This document shows, piece by piece, positions 11,640-24,440 of a stretch of 64,000 bases of DNA. The stretch spans positions 19,571,803 to 19,635,802 of the forward strand of contig ML677365.1 in assembly GCA_007922305.1 (NCBI GenBank). Reading direction: 5' to 3'. The number at the start of each line of letters is the position of its first letter. Positions within the stretch are counted from its first letter, which is position 1. Below the pieces are notes generated by a model. It saw only the letters and a program-made list of their open reading frames with translations, did not search any database and was not told the DNA's origin. This DNA is from Dermatemys mawii. Lineage: Eukaryota; Chordata; Testudines; Dermatemydidae. Position numbers and translations under genes: made by a program.

Positions 11640-12460
11640 ACCCCTCTCCAGCCAGTCAGGGTGGGGGCCTGGGCTGGGCCTTCAGGTGATGGCTCTTGCA
11701 TGGTCAACTAGGAGGCCTGTGGCCCAGGCAGCTGCCGCTCTGATGCTGGCTGTTGGGGGGGGGAGTCGCCTCCTGTGTGGGGCGCTGGGCGTGGGTCGCC
11801 CCCGCCCCAGAGGAGCAGCTCCCCTGTGGGTGTCGCCCCCCCCCACCGCGGTGGCGGCTTTCCCTGCCTCCAGCTGGGTCGCGCTGATACCGTAATCACC
11901 CGGCCGCACGCTGCCTGGCTCCCGCTCGCGCGCGCACACAATAGTGCCCCCCTGACAAGCCGTGTACCTCCGATAAGCGGCGATGTGTGGCTAATGGACA
12001 CAAAGCCGCGGCCGGTGCCCTCCCCCGCCAGACGGTAATCTCGGGGGGGGGGTGTCAGGAGAAGAGAGCTCCCCCCACCCCCATCTCTCCAAGCGATGGG
12101 GAAGTCGCTGGGAGCTCGGCCAAGTGACGATGTAGCCGCTTCTCCCCTCCTCGGAGCTGGCGGGGAATTTGCCCGGCGAGGGCAGGGCTCCGCCTTTTGT
12201 CGTGCGGGGTTAGGAGGCGGCCGTCCCGGCCCGGGCGCGCTCGCCCGGCGCCTCCGCTCGCCAGCCCGGACTCGCCAAGGTGAGGAGCCCCCTCGTCGCT
12301 CCGGGGGATGCCTTTGGCCCCGGCTGGCCGGGCTCGGGGAAGCGCGGGGGGCTGCGGGTGAACAATAGACCCTGTCTCGCCTAGACTTTAAACCCATTAG
12401 ATGGGAGGGGTGAGGGGGGCGGCAAATAAGCCGCCTAACGACTTGATGAGCTATTTTATT
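11640..12460 (+). promoter_or_regulatory. RUNX1T1: CpG island promoter
   Basis: This is the only strongly GC- and CpG-rich block in the window, densest at about 11780-12360, with many CGCG and GGCGG-type stretches and no TATA box. It lies upstream of the MTG8b coding exon on the same strand, with a good donor inside it (12280). The simplest reading is the main RUNX1T1 CpG-island promoter that drives a noncoding first exon. GC-rich frames on both strands here are open only because of composition. Confidence 0.75.
12100..12279 (+). other. RUNX1T1: Probable noncoding first exon in the CpG island
   Basis: The 3' edge is supported by a consensus donor, CCAAG|GTGAGG, with the cut after 12279. The 5' edge is arbitrary. 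Splicing to the acceptor before 25039 would give a leader joined to the MTG8b coding exon; no reading frame need be kept because both sides are untranslated. A second donor-like site (TTAG|GTGAGA, cut after 12462) could be an alternative 3' end. Transcript evidence is needed to choose. Confidence 0.45.
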
Positions 12461-12670
12461 AGGTGAGAATGGGTAGAAAACCGGCTCCCTCTTTGGGGAG
12501 GGAGCTGCTGAGGCTTTGGATTGATTTTGAGGGACGGCTGCAGTGTTTTATTCCCCCACCCCCCGCCCTTGGTGTGCTGGAAAGGCGAGCAGAGCCTCTG
12601 TATGTGCGCGCTGGGGTTTTGGGAGGGCGGAGCGGGGTGCACCACACCAAAAACAACAAACAACATCGCA

Positions 12671-12673
<3 letters not shown>

Positions 12674-12701
<28 letters not shown>
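12674..12701. repeat. (GT)n followed by 14-G run
   Basis: A short GT array (12674-12687) runs directly into an uninterrupted run of 14 G (12688-12701), 3' of the CpG island. It is prone to length change. Confidence 0.95.
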
Positions 12702-14605
12702 TGTTAAATCAGACATCTGGGATTTTTTGTTTGTACTCCAAGTGTGGCTTTCTTGGGAGGAAGACGCGGAGATAATTGGTACCATCCGCATTTTTAATAG
12801 AAAACACCAATTTTGCAATATTTTTTTTAAGCGTCCAAATTGTTTTGTTGGAGATTTCTCAACTTGGGGCGTGCTAAAGACGACTGCCCATTCCGCTTGG
12901 AGAAATGTCATATATTTAGAAGTTTGATAGTTTGGGTTACTTAAGAGAATTCTCCATCACTTTGAAATTACCTGATGGAGGCATGAATGCAGACTCTCTG
13001 TGTGTGGTCTTTTTAAAATCTTTTTTAAAGAAGGAGTTATTTTTTAAACAAAAATCGACAATTGGTCATTGAAAATGTATATAAAAGTTTTAAATCTTTC
13101 TGTTGCCGCATCACTTTGTGAAATGTTTGCATAGATAGATAGATATGATCCAGTAACTAAAAGCCTAATTAAAATTTGTTTAAAGCCAGGAGAGCATGTA
13201 TCCTTGTTGACAGCAGCAGATCGATAGGGTAAGACAATAGAGTCCCATTATTTTACTTCCATTGACTGAACGTATTGACATTTCAGGTTTGCGATTGCCT
13301 CAGTGAGCATGATGAAACGCTGAAATTCACAAACCAACTGGCTAGAGTGGCACATATATTACTGTATGTCATCTCTGCCGTCAGGTTACCTTATCACTGA
13401 AGCAAAATGGTAATGGATGGTAGCAGAGTACTTCAGAAGGGTTAAGGCTCAGTCAGTTAAAAAACTGACACATAGCAGGTCTAAGAAGGATCTTTAATTA
13501 CACTAAGAATTATGCAGAAGGGAAGAATTACTACTTGCTACTGCACTTCAGAGTTTATCGCATCATAAGCAGAAAGGATAACAACATACTTTATGTTTCA
13601 TATTTTATATATAAGTCCAGATATTTCAAACTTTTGCATCAAGTATATTTAAACTGAATGGCTGATTGCGTAATTTACCGTATTTGTCTATGATGACATC
13701 TGTTCACCACAGCTTTGGTAGCTCCAAAGCACCTGCCAGACCTACACCTGATATGTAGATTGTGTAAGAAAACAAAAGACAACTTTAAAATGAGTTCAGT
13801 TTGTGTCCTTCCCCCCTCCCCATTGTTGCCTTAGGATAAAGCAGAGGGAGTTATATACAGAAAGAATATTATGGTGTTAAATATTTCTTCTTTTTCACCC
13901 ACTATAAATAATATTGCATGTGCATATTTATATGTATGCATACATCTGTACATGTATATAGAGTTATCTAAGTATTTGTAATGCCCTAATGACCATAAAA
14001 TATATGCTATTCCTTATTGTTTCAAAACGTGTTAGATATTTCATTCTGAAGAATGAAATCTATCAGTGTCAGGGAGACATTGAGACAAATTAATTTAAAG
14101 CCAACAGAGAGCTAATATGAAAGCACCACTAGTGATTTAACTAATTTAAAAAGTAAATCTAATGAAAATATAAAATGTATTCTGAGCATGCCATCAATAC
14201 AACAATTGTTGCCATCGAGTGGCCTGCAGATGCCCTTAAAGATGATAAGGAGAAAACTAGTCCTTTATACTATTTTCATGAAAATGTTAGGTTTCTGTTT
14301 GATCAGCAGGTGCTGTTTAGATGAAAGCCATGTGTAAATTTTCAGAAGGCCAAAAGTGTCAATTCAGAAAAGGAAAGTGATAAGAGAAAATGCAATCAGT
14401 TTTCCTGTTTTCAATTTGTGCTGGATTTGAAGAGTTGTTTTGTTAAACTGCTACATCTGCTCCAATATGAATATTGAACTACTTCCACTAAAAATAACAC
14501 CCTATAATTTGGAAGCCACTGCAATCTTTTGTTAATGCAAGTGGGTTATTTAAAAAAAATCTATTCTGAAAAATCTGCCTAATGTGCATTTTTGTTTATT
14601 GGAAA

Positions 14606-14652
14606 TTTTATCTTGCGCAGATAAAATGGTATTACGCAATTAGGACTTTATC
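14606..14652. promoter_or_regulatory. GATA palindrome with C/EBP-like sites
   Basis: TTTTATC and GATAAAA flank TTGCGCA symmetrically (14606-14626). ATTACGCAAT, close to the C/EBP consensus, follows at 14631, and a further TTTATC at 14647. The cluster is a plausible enhancer core inside an intron of a gene with haematopoietic links. No binding is shown by sequence alone. Confidence 0.4.
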
Positions 14653-16235
14653 TTGTTGGACTATAGAAATGGTATTGGTAGCCATCAGTTCAGTGTTAAA
14701 AAGATTTAAGTTGGAGAAAATTTTTTATTAAAAACAAACAAAAACACCTTATAAGACATAATTATTAATTGTTTATCAGTTCCAACAATATAACTTTTAC
14801 TTATTGTCAAGATGTCTTATGTAAAATTAAGGATATTCCAGAGACCAGAGAGCATTCTTTGGCTTATTTCACTCTTCTTATACCTGCAAATCTAAGTTTA
14901 ATCTAATCAAGGATATTTTAGTTAATGGGGCTTTCAGTGCAACTTTTTCCATGCTTAAATAAAAGGATTTAATTATGCTTGAATGCTTACATACAAAAAT
15001 GTTCACTTCTGTAGTGCTGCTAATCAAGTGAGTTTTAAGAACATGGAAAGTACTGCATTGGTGGTGATAGTTGGTGGGGTTTTTTTGGTGGGGACAGAGG
15101 TGGGAAGGTGTGAGCATTTTACCAGATGTGTCTCTAGGGGAAAGTATTCCCTTTTATGAGCTAATAAAGTGTGCAGGGATTGTTTGTTTTTTGTTTTAAT
15201 TGTGAGTCTTAATAAAAAAGTAGTAATTCACTGTGATACCTACAAAAGCTCTCTTTCGTACTGCACTTATTTGGGTACAATAAAATATTATATACAAATA
15301 TATGCAGTATTGAATGAGCAATTGTCATTTACTTCTTTATTTCATAGTAAGCACAACACAACAAATTATCTGTCATAGAGAAGGATACATGCCTCCTTCT
15401 GGTTTTAATCTTAAAATGGGTTTTAGTTGCTGAATTCTGATTTTTTTTAGCCAGGAGCTCAGTACCTGGGCATCATGGATACATGGGAGGAAGGGTCTTG
15501 TTTTTGCTCGAGTTTGGTATTATAGTTATATTTGACTGTGAGATTGAAATGAATCACCCAGGGTCACAAAGTGACCTTCAAAAATCTGCAGAAATTAAAA
15601 CCCAGTGCCACCCTAGTTTCTGATCTCTTATTTTAGGGTTAAAATTACTTTGTTGTATACATAAAAACACCAAATACCACATGAACAAATACAGTTGAAG
15701 AAATAAATCTGATTGAGAAGATTCTGATCATATTTAAGATGCAAAAAAATTAATATTTGCTTGAGAATACTTAGTTAAACAAAAAGTCAGATTAAAGAAA
15801 ATGATACACTGAGAATTAAATACTGACTAGATTTTGTGTGAGGTTAGTGTTCGTGTGAGTCTGACTGAATGTCTGCTGCATGTTTTCTTTATAACTTGTA
15901 CTTCTGAGTGTGGGGGCACAGGTACGCACACTCACTTCTGTTGACTGAAAGAGATTGATATTTATTTATTTTTAGATTTCTACAAATATAAAAAGGGGCA
16001 CTTATCAAAAGGTCTAGGTACCGCTGACACACATTACGAAAACAAAAATTAAATTAAATAGACATTTACACCTTCCCCAAAGAAACATTCTGCTAAATAC
16101 AACACTCATTTCCCATCCCCTACCTGCAACAAATCTAATCCTCATCAAACCCCATCTTCTGTTGGATTTACATACATAGGACAAAGAAGTAGAAAGCAGA
16201 AGCTCATCAAGACAAAAAAATCTTCCAGCTTTACT

Positions 16236-16890
16236 GCCTTGTGATCTGATACTGTCAGAGTACATAAGCTAATTAGGACCTGGCTTGGTTAGTATTTAGA
16301 TGGAAGACCAAGTAACAGTGAAATGGTAGTGCTGACTGAGTAGATGGAACCTTCCCCTTGAAGTCATTTAGAGTGACCAGATATCCTGATTTTATGGGAA
16401 CAGTCCCGATATTCAGGACTTTTTGTTATACAGGCACATATTACCCCCCACCCTCTGTCCCAGTTTTTCACACTTTCTATCTGGTCACCCTAGAGACATT
16501 ATTACACCAATGTCACAGGACAGTATGCTTCTGGAAGTGATGTCTTTCAGAAAAGATTTTAAACCCAAGGTGCTCACTGCTTCTAGACATAAAATTACAT
16601 TGTACTTTTCACATCAATAGGGGGGTGTTAACACCATTAGATAAATGGGGTTAGGCTATTTCCACAACAATTTCACAACAATTCCATTTCCACAACAATT
16701 TCAACAGAATGTTTTCCTTCACTTTCTGTCCTAAAATGTTGTGTAGTGTTGCTGTTCACTGTTAAACAGTTGCCACATTTCACTCCACCAATGGTAGGTA
16801 AATTAATCCTTTAAGTTGTGCATATTTCAGTTTTTGTAAGGCAGTTTGTGATACTTCAAGATAAAAGACATCAGAGATATGCAAGTTATA
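16236..16890 (+). mobile_element. 5S rRNA-derived SINE, split by a later insertion
   Basis: The head (about 16241-16312) resembles 5S rRNA: 'GATCTGAT', 'CATAAGCTAATTAGGACC' and 'GGTTAGTATTTAGATGG' followed by AAGACC, i.e. diverged boxes A, IE and C. After the inserted element at 16371-16490 the body resumes with 'GATGTCTTTCAGAAAAGA', 'TTGTACTTTTCACATC', 'CTGTTAAACAGTTGCC' and a LINE-like tail 'CTTCAAGATAAAAGACATC'. It looks like the AmnSINE/5S-SINE type. It is not a functional 5S gene. Confidence 0.75.
16371..16490. mobile_element. TA-flanked MITE (GGGTGACCAG family), copy 1
   Basis: The left end is GAGTGACCAGATA and the right end TATCTGGTCACCC, inverted repeats flanked by TA on both sides (16369-16370 and 16491-16492). 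Internal 'TCCCGATATTCAGGAC' and 'TTACCCCCCACCCTCTGTCC' are family hallmarks. It is 120 bp long and has no coding capacity. A Tc1/mariner-type origin is inferred from the TA duplication. Confidence 0.85.
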
Positions 16891-19279
16891 TGCTTTTATC
16901 AAAAATGTTAACAAAATTCACTAACTACCTGTTTTTATAATTGTCCAACTGGCGTATGATATTTATTTTACTGATTTATTAAAATCATAGTTTTCTATCT
17001 TCTACCTTGAAAATTCATCAAAATTCAAAGGTATGCTGAGATAGAAGGCTCCCACAAATAGAAAAATATAGTAGTGTTGTAACAGCAGTATTACTGCAGT
17101 CTTCCATATTGCAGTACATTAACAGTACACTCTTCATGTCATGAGGTGTTTCATGATTTCTTCTTTTATGTCAAGAAGGCGGCTGATCTAAGAGCACTTC
17201 TTTAGTTAGGTAAGACTGTGGCTCGTAAGATAAAATGAACCACCACAAAGAAAACATGGTAGTTGATAATAGCTACTTTTGATAATTAAACTGCTATTGT
17301 TTATTTAGAAAAAAAGATATGATTCCACCTAGTGGAGGGGAACTGAAACACAAACAGTGGCATGTAATTTTTTTTACTTCCAGTGACAAAATAAAAAAAA
17401 TACTAGTTCACATATGAAAGAGCCATTCTGAGCTAGAGAGTAGAAACCAGGAATTTTGACCACCACCTAGAGAAGTGGCTGCATGAGCAAAATCTGTTGT
17501 ACAAGTCCCATAGTTAGTTCAGTAGCTGCAGAAGGCTTTAATATGTCTGCCTAGCTGGGTGTTGATATTCAATTTGCATAAATACTAGTCATTACCACCA
17601 AGCAGGTTCCCTTTGTGATTCATTTTATTTGAAGAGCTATAGACTACGTTTCTTGCCTGACTGATGATGACCACACAGTTGCCTCCCTAGGTGGTGGTTC
17701 AAATGTCATGTTTCGATTCGCTAGGTCAAAAGACTTTCCACAATGGATTCTCTGCCTGAATACTCTGTTTTCTGTGTATCATTCCCTCATTTGCCTGGGA
17801 GCAGCGGGATCAGACTGCTATTTCAGTGTTTCGTCATGACAAGCTGGAATATTGAGTAAGCTTCTCCATGGCTTTTAGTAACTCCAAGGCTTACAGTGGT
17901 GTGTTGTTGAGAATCAAAGTGGTTAAGACTTTGCCACCATATTTTTCCTCCCCACTGGCTTAGTCATATCAATAGGATAAAATAAAATAAAATTTCAAAC
18001 CATGGGACATGTTTATACCCAGTTTGAGTGGTTAAGATATTGTCATAAAAATTCTCTTATTAAATGTTAGAATAATATTTTTGAACATCTATGCTGGACA
18101 AGTTCACGAAGAAAGGTGCCATATACCAGTTTGAGCATTGCCAGCGAGATAGAGGGCAACTGTTGCCAGAAAATGAGATAATTAGAATGCTTTAAAAGAG
18201 ACGGAATGATACTATGGCAAAGGATATTTGGGAGAAGTGCTCCAACAGAGATTAAGGGAGAGCAGTTCCAATGACATCCAGGTGGAGTTTGCTGCCAAAG
18301 AGATTAAGACATACTGGTGCCAGAAACCTGAGAGTGCTGCCAACAAGTTTATGGATATTGGCACCTGGGGGGTGTGCTATCAAAGAATAGTGGTGCCGTT
18401 TTTTTTTTTTTAAATGATGGCATTGTTAAAAGTATTTAAGAGGAATGTTGTAGAAAGGGGTTTAATTAGCAGAATCACAGACTCTCAGGAAACATTAATC
18501 CGCAAACCATTTAATGTTGGACATTCATGCTGAACCCAGTGTCAAAGCAATGTGAAGGTGAGCAAGGATAATATCCTATCAGTAGTTCACTATCACTATC
18601 AGTACACACTGTAGTTTTATTTTTGAATTTTATACATACTTTATGTGCACAATGATGAGCAAACACCACTGGAAAGAAACAAAGCTGAAACAGAATATAC
18701 TGGTGCCAAAATTACAACCTTTCTCTCTTTGGATTTGTAACCTTTTAATCCAGTCAAAATGTGTTTTTCCAGAAAACGTCTAAATGCTCTTGCTTTGCTT
18801 TGGAGGTAGTCTCCGTTGTCTCCTTCCTCCCCAACCTCAGCCCTGTGCTCTTATCAGTTTCCTTCTGGATTCATTTTGAGACTGGATCCAAATTTGTCCC
18901 CAGATGAGAAACAAATTTGTACCACGAATTCTCATCTTTCTTAGGTTAGGTTGGGTGAAGTCGTTAGCTCAAGTCTTAATGAAAAATAAATGATCCATCC
19001 CTACTGAATTGTTCATGCTGCACTGCTTGTGATATTGAGGAATTAAATATGAGTGACAGAGAATGTATGTTCATATAGTAATGTCTGCTTATATATTTTG
19101 CGTGACTCCCATTGACTTCAGTGGGGCTAGGGTTTCAACCATTATTACATTGAAGTGCATTAAAAGAACTTTTGAGTAAGACATGGTCTAACAGATTGCA
19201 GAATAGTGTTTTTACAGCTATAATAAACACAATTACAACAGCTTTTAGAGAGAATCAATTAATATCTATTACAATCTTT

Positions 19280-19362
19280 GAGACTTAAGGGCCCAATCCA
19301 TCTCCCATGGATGTTCATGGGAGGTTTTGCTATTGAGTTCAAAGGGTCACGATCAACCCTTA
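19280..19362. repeat. Fold-back repeat (CCCAATCC...CCATGG type)
   Basis: 'GGGCCCAATCCATCTCCC', 'GGAGGTTTTGCTATTGAG' and 'GATCAACCCTTAA' fit the turtle fold-back family built around 'CATTGAAGTCAATGG'. Confidence 0.5.
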
Positions 19363-20032
19363 AAATTCCATCTGTCTTGGAGAGTGGATTCCATTGAATA
19401 ACACAGAGATCCCGGTGAAAGAAAGGAAGAAAGGCAAAGCAAGGTGCTTCCATCATACAGGACAGGTGGAATTTTTTTTCCAGGACTGTAAGAACAACTT
19501 GAAGGAAAGGAAGGAGCATTTCTTCCCTTGTGCTTTAAACATTTCCTGAAGCCACGATCCCTAATTATATGGTAAGTGTAGGTTACAGTATGTAAATATA
19601 TTTTATACTTATGATATTCAAGTTTTAACTATTCTCATTGCAACTGCAGTATTAGTGTCCTTAGATCCTAAAGTGGGATTCAGTGCTGTGCCTCTACCTT
19701 TGGAGAATGGTAAGGGTCTTGATATTTCAAAATGGACATGTCTGCCAGAAGCTAGCTGCCCTTGATAAAGCTTTTGTTAGATATTTTTTGAGTTTTTAAC
19801 AGTGAAGAGTGGCAGGAGTTTTGTGTATATGAGTTCAAGTATATGACTGAAAATGTTAAAAGGTGTCACAATGTCATATACATAAAGGTGCATTGCAATA
19901 TAGCATGGTTATGACCCACCACTGTAAATATATATTATTTTTTCTTTCATGAAGTGTCCACTGCCATTGAAAGTGATGTGATTTGAATTATGAAGATTAC
20001 ATTAGTTATTTCTGCCATATGAATTCCGTGTG

Positions 20033-20122
20033 CAATCCTAGGGCCCTTACTCTGGAGAGCAGTCTCATTGGAAACAATGGGACTGTTTATCTGAAAAAGG
20101 TCAGTTTCAGGATTAAGCAATT
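20033..20122. repeat. Fold-back repeat copy
   Basis: 'GCAATCCTAGGGCCCTTAC', 'CAGTCTCATTGG', 'ACAATGGGACTG' and 'TTTCAGGATTAAGC' form a diverged palindrome of the same family. Confidence 0.5.
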
Positions 20123-21097
20123 GGTGAACCATGTTGGTCTCTGAATAATGCCTATAAAATACCACACTGAATTGCTAATAAGTAATGAATACCTTATACT
20201 AACAATTTTACCTAAAAATAATATCTCTGGACAGAAAATGTGCACAATAATATAATTTCCCATCTTTAATAAGACAATCATTACAACTAATTTCTGCCAA
20301 GAAAATAAAGTGCAGCATTAAAGGTATCTTCATCAAAAGGGAAAGAAGTGTCATGGTACTCTAGAGGAACTATTTTTTTATTTTTTTAAAAAAGAAGACT
20401 TAAGCTTTCTTCTTTTTTGTGTGGGATGAGTTCAGCTGACAGCAGCAGCAGCAACCAAATCATGTTTGCAGCTGGGCAATTACAGTAAACCCTAAGATCT
20501 GTGACTGTCAACCAGGACCACAGATGCCTTCAAAGTTCTATTTTTCTTCCATGTGGAAGTCATTGGCATGGAACAGATGCCTTCATTTTGGAGAAACCAG
20601 CCTCTGGATATAATTGGTTCTCTCTTCTCTTGTTCTCTAGGGACAGTCTCTCACAGATGAAATTAGATGAGGAAAAAAGACACAGACACACAGATAGACA
20701 CACACACCCAAATTACACAAAACAAGAGCTTTCATCATGTTCTCTCCGTGTTTTATTACATGGAACTATTTTACAGCTCGAAGGCCGTATTTTTCTATTT
20801 AAATGTATCCTGCATCCTTTACTATATAAATTGTACAAATTAAAATATATATCTGGTCAAAGTCTGAGAGGGACTGTTAATAATTTAAGCATAATTGTTC
20901 TGAAGTAAGTCAAGTACACCACATTCAAATACACATCGCTTTTGCTTTGGAAGTAAAATGCTGTGCATTGAGGAAAAATGGCTTTTACTAGCATGCTCTC
21001 CAAAAAAACCAAAAAAAATTGTCAAAATAGGCAAGACTTTTTTTAAAGTGCCTCTATTACCTGAAGAATACATAAACGATAGAGTAAAAAGTATTCT

Positions 21098-21118
21098 AAA
21101 AAAAAAAAAAAAAAAAAA
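21098..21118 (+). repeat. Poly(A) run of 21
   Basis: An uninterrupted run of A. No SINE or processed gene body could be recognised directly upstream. Confidence 0.9.
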
Positions 21119-21840
21119 GCCAGTTACTTATGAGCATAAAAACCAGCTTATCTTAAGCTTCACATAGGGGACATAAACATTACACAAAATGTCTTTGAAG
21201 AACTTGAGTGGAAATGTTTTGTGGGGCACCCTTTAAGTTAAACCATGATAGGATTCTTAAGTGTCTGTCGTCCCCTTGATTTATGTCTAACCTAGGCTAA
21301 GGCTAATGGGAGTTAGCACTAAGACAAAGGTGATAGAACTCATTGACCTTTTTCATCTTTTTTATTTTCTTGAAGCCATTTCTAAAATATTTTAAAACTT
21401 GAAATCCATTCTTATATTACTCTTTAGTTTGCAGTCCAGTTAACTGACCAATAGTAATTACTATCAAGGAAAATGAAACTAACCTGCACCAGATAAACTA
21501 TATATAGGATTGACATTCCACGATATAGCTTATGAGTGCTAAACCTTTGTAACACTTGGTTGTACTGGCAACATGTTGGGAGTCTAATTTAAAATAAACC
21601 TAGTTTAAAACATATTTACATATTTTTGAATAAAAATTGCACAGAATTGTAGTATTTTCATCTTCTTTGATACTTGAACAGAAATTGCTTTTTGAGTTCA
21701 CTAGCATTAAAAACCAACAGATTGGCAACTTTACCCTCATCCAGCAGTTACAGGACAGGATATCATCTGAGTCTTGGGCCACATAAAATGAACATGATGC
21801 AAATTAACAACTTCATTAGTATTTAGGAACATTGTCCCAA

Positions 21841-21916
21841 GTGCTGAGGATCTTTTATCTCCTGCTGACTCCACTGAGGTCAGTGAGAGTTGGGGATACT
21901 GAGCACCTCACCATTA
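21841..21916. repeat. Fold-back repeat (GTGCTGAG...CTGAGCACC)
   Basis: 'GTGCTGAGGATC' and 'ACTGAGCACCTCACC' bracket 'CTCCACTGAGGTCAGTGAG', a diverged palindrome typical of turtle repeats. Confidence 0.55.
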
Positions 21917-23539
21917 ATATCGCTTTCCTATTATTAGAATAGAGGCTATGTGCTTCAAGCAGAAACTAAAGTTTTAGTCTGATGACACAACAGCTTTTTT
22001 TGTTGTTGTTGTTGCAACCATTTACTTTTTACAAAGAGGGAAGGAGGTTCATCAGAATAGGGAGTTCAGCTTTGATTTGAAAACCAAGTTGAGTTTAAAA
22101 AAGGGTTCTATTGCTGCATTGCTGAAGAACCACAAATTATGCTGAAGGAAAAATGTAACCAAACGGTGATATAATCCTCTAGAGAAGTGTGCTTAGGTGA
22201 TGAAGGGATTTCTGGCAATAACTGAGAAATATAATAATGGGTAACTGCATTTGATTTCTTTTGAGTTTGATTCTGATATGTGTAGTCTTTACATCCTATT
22301 ATATTTTTGAAAGATAAACTGATACAAGAATGATTTGCCAGGGCCAATGACTCTTCCTCTTAAAACTTTGGCTCAGCTTATATATTGAGGGGAGAAGGGA
22401 GTAAGATAAAAGCATTGTGAATATGAGGTTAACCGAATTCAAATAGAAGGCTCTCTCAAGTTATTGCATTCCTTAGAAAATAAATACATTTCGCATATGG
22501 TTAACATTGATCAAAAAAGTATTCTGTATGCCAGTGATTACATTCCCATCTGTGATTAAGGTTTTCTGTCTGCATCTGGTTTTCACATTATATTTCTGTA
22601 ACAAGAATCCTTTATATGGCAGAGTTCACTCTCTGTATTTTGTATTAGCTGCAGCTTGAACTACTGCACGGATCGCAGATTTACACATGTGGTTTCCATT
22701 ACTTCATACCATTGAGAAAAAGTAATATTTGTTTGGGAATGTATGTTTTCCACAATTTCCATGGTAATACAACATGTTGAGCCTTTTTAATAACAGTCTT
22801 GTAGGACTACAAATTGTTTGAGGTATTCTGCTTTGAATGTAATTTAGCTTTCAGAACACTTTGCATGTACATTCTAGAAACAAGAGTTTATAAATCAGGA
22901 GGCAAAAAGTGACAACATATGTAACCATGCCATAGATTTATCAGATACTATTTTCACTTTGGAAAGTGTAGCACATACAAAGGATATGCAAGGGGATGGA
23001 ACAGAGAACTAGTAGAAAGATAAAACATATTTTAAAAAGATAGGATCAGAGGATATGATTTTTAAAATGAAGATACTCAAAGTACATTGTCTTGTGTAGC
23101 AAGAGTTTTTTTAAAAAAAACTGTTTTTCTGCTCCTTCATGGAAAGGAATACACTATTTGGTAGATTCAAATAAAATGTTATATTTTGCCTAAATGAACA
23201 TATTTGAACATGTTTATTGTGGCAAGATTAGTAGGTTAACATCCTGTTAAAAGATTCATAGTAATATTGTTAAATACAAAATATGAGATTAATGCTTCAA
23301 GTCTGCCATAAATCCAAATTTAGGTAATGGATGGAGAAATACCTTCCTAAACAGTGGTAGTGTGCCTAGGTAATTACAAAAGTCTCTCTGTAAAGTGTGT
23401 ATGATCTTGCATACTCTATTTACTGACATACCTAGACATTAGCACTATAACTTGGATTAAAGAGAACACTTCAAGCTGTTATCCTGGAGCTCTATTAGGC
23501 AATAATATTATTCAGAGTAAGTTTTTATATGTATCCCTT

Positions 23540-23670
23540 ACTACAGGCCAGATTTTGCTAACCTTATGCTAAGTAGAACCTTATTTCTGAACAATCTCAG
23601 TGAAATCAATAGGACTTCTTGTTCAGTAAAATACTCAGTATGAGCAGGAGTGTCAGAATCAGGTCCTAAG
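23540..23670. repeat. Fold-back repeat copy
   Basis: 'CAGGCCAGATTTTGC', 'CAGTGAAATCAATAGGAC' and 'GAATCAGGTCC' are the ends and centre of a diverged family member. Confidence 0.5.
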
Positions 23671-24148
23671 TGTTCATTAAAACCTCGCAATAATATTGTA
23701 TACACTCATGGAAATGTAATGGGTTTTATATCAAGAATAATTGAAAAAAGCATACAATTAATGTTAGAGAACAGGTTAAAAGGGAAGTTTTATTGCCTCT
23801 TAGATAAATATGGTAACAAATGCAGAGTGTGGTAAATAACAATAAACGTCTTTTTGTAGAAGTAATTACTGCATGCAAGCTGAATACTCTAGCCATACTT
23901 CAGTGGTCATTTTCAAAATGCCCAAGTCAAAATGCTACATCTAAAACTTAACAGTTGACAAAATTTGGGTCCAGTACTGCCGTCCTGACATTCATTGTAA
24001 TTTTCAGTGAAATAAGTAGAAGTTTGGCTGGAGGACTGAGACCAAATTGAGTATAAACTCAAGAAAGTACTTTAAATAGTAAACTTTTTCATTCTGTAAG
24101 TCTTAATCTGAAAATGTAAGGAATTAAATATCTATCAACCTATCTAAT

Positions 24149-24186
24149 CTATCTATATCTATCTATATCTATCTATATCTATATAA
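24149..24186. repeat. 10-bp tandem repeat (ATCTATATCT)
   Basis: At least three perfect copies of a 10-bp unit, preceded by imperfect TATC units from about 24130. Confidence 0.9.
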
Positions 24187-24251
24187 GTGGTTATGGTTTC
24201 TGATGTAAATATGAATTGACCATTTGAAAATGGGTCCAGACCAGAAGAAAT

Positions 24252-24440
24252 GCTCGGCCAGATTTTCAGTTACTTGCATGTAGTTGTGCCCAGACTTGTA
24301 TGCATGTCTAATTTATGTGCTGAGATACCTGTTCCATAGATGCAGATTGAAGCATGCATGTAATTGTGTGAACCTAACTCTAAAAATCTTTCGGTCCTAC
24401 CATAATTAAAAAGGCCTGTAAAACATAGCCCTGTTTTGGA
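24252..24440. repeat. Diverged fold-back repeat (GGCCAGATTTTCA)
   Basis: It starts with 'GGCCAGATTTTCAG', and 'AACCTAACTCTAAAAATC' follows, resembling turtle repeats built from 'GGCCAGATTTTCAAAGG' and 'GCACCTAACTCC'. Confidence 0.4.

Noticed and set aside
11708..12397. 229-codon open frame on the minus strand in the CpG island
   Set aside because: Arg/Pro/Ser/Gly-rich translation caused by high GC and few stop codons; overlaps a promoter on the other strand and resembles no family.
12463..12927. 154-codon open frame after the CpG island
   Set aside because: It includes the GT/G microsatellite and has no family resemblance; starts at the second donor-like site.
16241..16320. 5S rRNA gene
   Set aside because: Internal control boxes are diverged and the segment continues into a SINE body, so it is a 5S-derived SINE head.
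16358..16620. Short open frames over the TA-flanked MITE
   Set aside because: The same peptide-like pattern appears at 52.7 kb because both are copies of one noncoding element.
18228..18413. 61-codon open frame ending in a poly-T run
   Set aside because: Looked like a possible processed-gene scrap, but no family is recognisable and there is no tail, intron junction or duplication evidence.
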